Origin: Gemmataceae bacterium
Lineage (GTDB): Bacteria; Planctomycetota; Planctomycetia; Gemmatales; Gemmataceae
DNA: 7,458 nucleotides
Assembly: GCA_947490035.1 (NCBI GenBank)
Contig: CANLGS010000183.1
Location: 1 to 7,458, forward strand
Direction: 5' to 3'
Made by a program: the position numbers and the translations under genes. Below are positions 5,511-7,458 of this stretch, in pieces. Each line of letters opens with the position of its first letter. Position 1 is the first letter of the stretch. A model generated the notes under the pieces. The model was not told where the DNA came from. It made no database searches and worked only from the letters and a program-made list of their open reading frames with translations.

Positions 5511-6635
5511 ATGAGCGCGCCGGACGAACTCATCGCCGCGCGCCGCGCCGACATCGAGGCGAAGCAGGAACTCGCCGCCGGGTTGCTCGCGGAGATGGAG
5601 TGCGAGGCCGTCATCCTGCTGATGCCGGCGCACGTCGCCTGGTTCACCGCGGGGCTGAGCGCGCGCGGGCTGATCGCCGACTCCGAGCGGCCCGGCGTGT
5701 TCACCAACGGCCGGCAGCGGTGGCTGCTCTGCTCCAACGTGGACACGCAGCGCCTCTTCGACGAGGAACTCGACCAACTCGGCTTTCAGTTGAAAGAGTG
5801 GACCTGGGATGCCGGGCGGTCCGACCTGCTGTTCAACATCACCGCGGGGCGCACGGTCGCGGCCGACCGGCCGTTCCCCAACGTGCCGATGGTCAACGAC
5901 CGGTTGCGCCCGCTCCTGCGCGTCCTCAGCCCTTGCGAACAACAGCAGTACCGCGAACTGGCGCTGGCGGTCGCGCACGCGGTCGAGGCGACCGGCCGCA
6001 CCATCCTTCGCGGCGACCCCGAAGACGAGGTCGCGGGTCAACTCGCACACCGTCTGTTGCACCGCGGGATCGAGCCGGCGGCGTTGAGCGTGGTCGCCGA
6101 TGCGCGCGGCGCGAAGTTCCGCCGCGCCGGGTTCACGACCGCGCCCGTGGCGCACACCTGCACCATCCAGGCGACCGGCCAGCGCGACGGGCTGTTCGTC
6201 ACCGCGGCGCGCACCGTGAGCTTTGGCCCGCCGCCGGACTCGTTCCGCGCCGCGTTCGATCTGGCCGTGAACCTGTCCGCGATCTCGCGCTCGTACACGG
6301 CGCCGCAGGCCACGCTCGCGCCGGTAGCCGAGGCGACCGGTGTGGTCCTCGCGGGCACGCCGTTCGAGTTCGACGAGCGGCTGAGTCAACCGGGGTACGG
6401 CACGGGCCGGTTCGCGGCGGAGGAGCTGCGCCGCGCCAGCGGGTACGAGACGCTCGCGGCAGGGCAGGCGGTGGTGTGGCAGCCGCGAGTCGGCCCGGCC
6501 GCGTGCGTCGATACCGTGCTGGTCACCGCGACGGGTCACGAACCCGTCACGCCGCCGACCGAGTGGCCGTTCAAGCGCGTCACCGTCCGCGGTGTCGCGT
6601 GCGATGTGCCGGATTTGCTGGTGCGCGTTTCGTAG
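5511..6635 (+). CDS. M24-fold (Xaa-Pro peptidase/creatinase-like) protein, probably catalytically inactive (374 aa)
   Basis: ATG 5511 to TAG 6633-6635, with AAGG about 8 nt upstream. Upstream extension to GTG 5391 would run through the inverted repeat, so the ATG is preferred. Residues about 10-130 resemble a creatinase N-terminal domain (CEAVILLMPAHVAWFTAGLS, 31-50). From LSPCEQQQYRELALAVAHAV (139-158) it follows the M24 pita-bread fold, including the ARTVSFG strand (233-239) and the VDTVLVT strand (333-339). By eye, the five canonical metal ligands are replaced: A221 and T231 for the two Asp, Tyr/Gly/Thr around 295-298 for the His, Q324 for the EP-motif Glu and V333 for the last Glu. It has no signal peptide, so it is probably cytoplasmic. 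It may be a binding or regulatory pseudo-peptidase. Fold assignment is fairly sure; function is unknown. Confidence 0.8.
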   Translation: MSAPDELIAARRADIEAKQELAAGLLAEMECEAVILLMPAHVAWFTAGLSARGLIADSERPGVFTNGRQRWLLCSNVDTQRLFDEELDQLGFQLKEWTWDAGRSDLLFNITAGRTVAADRPFPNVPMVNDRLRPLLRVLSPCEQQQYRELALAVAHAVEATGRTILRGDPEDEVAGQLAHRLLHRGIEPAALSVVADARGAKFRRAGFTTAPVAHTCTIQATGQRDGLFVTAARTVSFGPPPDSFRAAFDLAVNLSAISRSYTAPQATLAPVAEATGVVLAGTPFEFDERLSQPGYGTGRFAAEELRRASGYETLAAGQAVVWQPRVGPAACVDTVLVTATGHEPVTPPTEWPFKRVTVRGVACDVPDLLVRVS

Positions 6636-6684
6636 GACAGGCCGCCGGCCTGTCTTCCTCAAAATGACAGGCCGCCGGCCTGTC
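6636..6684. repeat. Two identical 19-bp palindromic repeats in tandem
   Basis: gacaggccgccggcctgtc occurs at 6636-6654 and again at 6666-6684, separated by 11 bp (ttcctcaaaat). Each copy is an 8-bp perfect stem (gacaggcc/ggcctgtc) around gcc, so the pair is both a direct repeat and able to pair copy to copy. The first copy starts on the base after the M24-like stop codon. The second ends 19 bp before the next start codon. It is another interspersed repeat type, possibly acting as a terminator or mRNA-stabilising hairpin. Confidence 0.85.
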
Positions 6685-6691
6685 CCACAAG

Positions 6692-6697
6692 AAGGAG
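6692..6697 (+). promoter_or_regulatory. Ribosome binding site of the DUF4198-like gene
   Basis: AAGGAG 6 nt upstream of ATG 6704. It favours that start over the in-frame ATG at 6713, which lies only three codons later. Confidence 0.7.
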
Positions 6698-6703
6698 AAG
6701 CAC

Positions 6704-7372
6704 ATGTATCGCATGATCGGTGCGGCGGTGGTCGGGCTGTTCGCGGTGGCGGTGGCACAGGCGCACTTCCCGTTCATCGTGCTGGACGCGAAGGGCGAAG
6801 CCGCGAAGGTGGTGTTCAGCGACAACTTGGAGCCGGACACGGCCGTGAACATCGAGAAGATCGCGAACACGAAGCTCACGCTGCGCGACGCGACCGGGAA
6901 GGAGTCGGCGGTGGAGCACAAGAAGGGGGAGGGGTTCCTCGCGGTGAACGTGCCTGGCAAGGGCGACCGCGTGCTGTACGGCGTGACCGACTACGGCGTA
7001 CTCCAGAAGGGCGACGCCAAGCCGTTCAAACTCGCGTACTACCCGAAGGCGGTGATCGGCGACGCGACCGCGAAGCCGGTTGGCGAGAAACTCCCGCTGG
7101 AAGTGGTTGCGGAAGGCAAGGCGGGCGCGTTGCGGTTCCAGGTACTCGCGGCGGGCAAGGCGGTGGCGAACTCGGAGGTCACCGTGATGCTTCCGGGCGG
7201 CGGGAAGAAGGCCGCGACGACCGACAAGGACGGCTACACCCCGGTCTACGACGCAGCCGGGCGCTACGGCGTGTACGCGAAGCACGTCGAGGCGAAGGCC
7301 GGCGAACACGCGGGCAAGAAGTACGACGAGGTGCGCAGCTACGCGACGCTGGTGTGCGACGTGGCTAAGTAG
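6704..7372 (+). CDS. DUF4198-like secreted protein (222 aa)
   Basis: ATG 6704 to TAG 7370-7372. Residues 1-20 form a signal peptide ending AQA, so the predicted mature protein starts HFPFIVLD, the 'AHFPF/W' start typical of DUF4198 proteins, a group that includes NikK-like periplasmic components linked to nickel/cobalt uptake. The middle (about 21-120) is beta-rich. The C-terminal part (about 130-222) resembles a transthyretin/CNA-B-like beta sandwich: LEVVAEGKAG, EVTVMLPGGGKK, TTDKDGYTPVYDAAGRYGVY, then KHVEAKAGEHAGKKYDEV and SYATLV. His21, His71, His194 and His202 are candidate metal ligands. The likely location is the periplasm. Metal binding is inferred from family and from the exposed N-terminal His; no transporter genes are adjacent. 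It is the last gene of the plus-strand trio, 68 bp after the M24-like gene. Confidence 0.82.
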   Translation: MYRMIGAAVVGLFAVAVAQAHFPFIVLDAKGEAAKVVFSDNLEPDTAVNIEKIANTKLTLRDATGKESAVEHKKGEGFLAVNVPGKGDRVLYGVTDYGVLQKGDAKPFKLAYYPKAVIGDATAKPVGEKLPLEVVAEGKAGALRFQVLAAGKAVANSEVTVMLPGGGKKAATTDKDGYTPVYDAAGRYGVYAKHVEAKAGEHAGKKYDEVRSYATLVCDVAK

Positions 7373-7381
7373 CCCGAGTGA

Positions 7382-7458
7382 GGAGACAAGGAGACAAGGA
7401 GACAAGGAGACAAGGAGACAAGGAGACAAGGAGACAAGGAGACAAGGAGACAAGGAGA
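7382..7458. repeat. Tandem array of an 8-bp unit (ggagacaa), at least 9.6 copies
   Basis: Perfect ggagacaa units repeat from 7382 to the right edge (nine full units plus ggaga), so the array continues beyond the window. It starts 9 bp after the stop of the DUF4198-like gene. All frames of the minus strand stay open through it and give a SPCLLVSL repeat peptide; I regard this as non-coding. Because 8 is not a multiple of 3, copy number change would shift any reading frame crossing it. Confidence 0.95.

Noticed and set aside
5424..6758. Minus-strand frame of 444 codons opposite the M24-like gene
   Set aside because: Arg/Ala/Gly-rich antisense translation without motifs, starting and ending inside repeat elements.
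6659..7453. Minus-strand frame of 264 codons starting in the tandem array
   Set aside because: Its first residues are just the SPCLLVSL translation of the 8-bp array, and the rest is antisense to the DUF4198-like gene.
7382..7458. CRISPR-like array
   Set aside because: It is a simple 8-bp tandem repeat with no spacers and no cas genes nearby.

Overview
The window looks like chromosomal DNA from a Gemmata-like planctomycete (family Gemmataceae). This is inferred from very high GC coding sequence, a leucine-rich-repeat lipoprotein built on the 'VTDAGL..L..L..L..L.L.GT' unit, a DUF4198-type secreted protein, a small protein resembling a planctomycete-restricted family, and palindromic interspersed repeats of a kind common in these genomes. 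No database search was possible, so the placement rests on recognition alone.

Layout: (1) 1-213 holds the C-terminal end of a gene entering from the left, possibly a transposase, followed by a 26-codon ORF with a strong ribosome binding site. (2) 215-1842, plus strand: a 79-aa conserved-hypothetical-type protein, then a 455-aa LRR lipoprotein. (3) 1841-1924: a perfect 35-bp inverted repeat between convergent genes. (4) 3495-1935, minus strand: a two-gene unit of a FliA/WhiG-type sigma factor followed by a class I SAM methyltransferase. (5) 3496-4297: a long divergent intergenic region with small hairpins and, at its right end, a large imperfect inverted repeat. (6) 4298-7372, plus strand: three co-oriented genes for an M28/glutaminyl-cyclase-like lipoprotein candidate, an M24-fold protein that has lost its metal ligands, and a DUF4198-like secreted protein. 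(7) 7382-7458: an 8-bp tandem array running off the right edge.

The genes do not form one obvious pathway. The sigma factor and methyltransferase are probably co-transcribed. The LRR lipoprotein, the M28 protein and the DUF4198 protein all carry export signals, so much of the window concerns envelope or periplasm proteins. The most unusual structural feature is that nearly every gap between genes holds a different palindromic repeat, several abutting a stop codon and most built as 'palindromes of palindromes'. The most unusual protein is the M24 homologue, in which all five canonical metal-ligand positions appear substituted. I found no convincing new defence or mobile system, RNA gene or CRISPR array.
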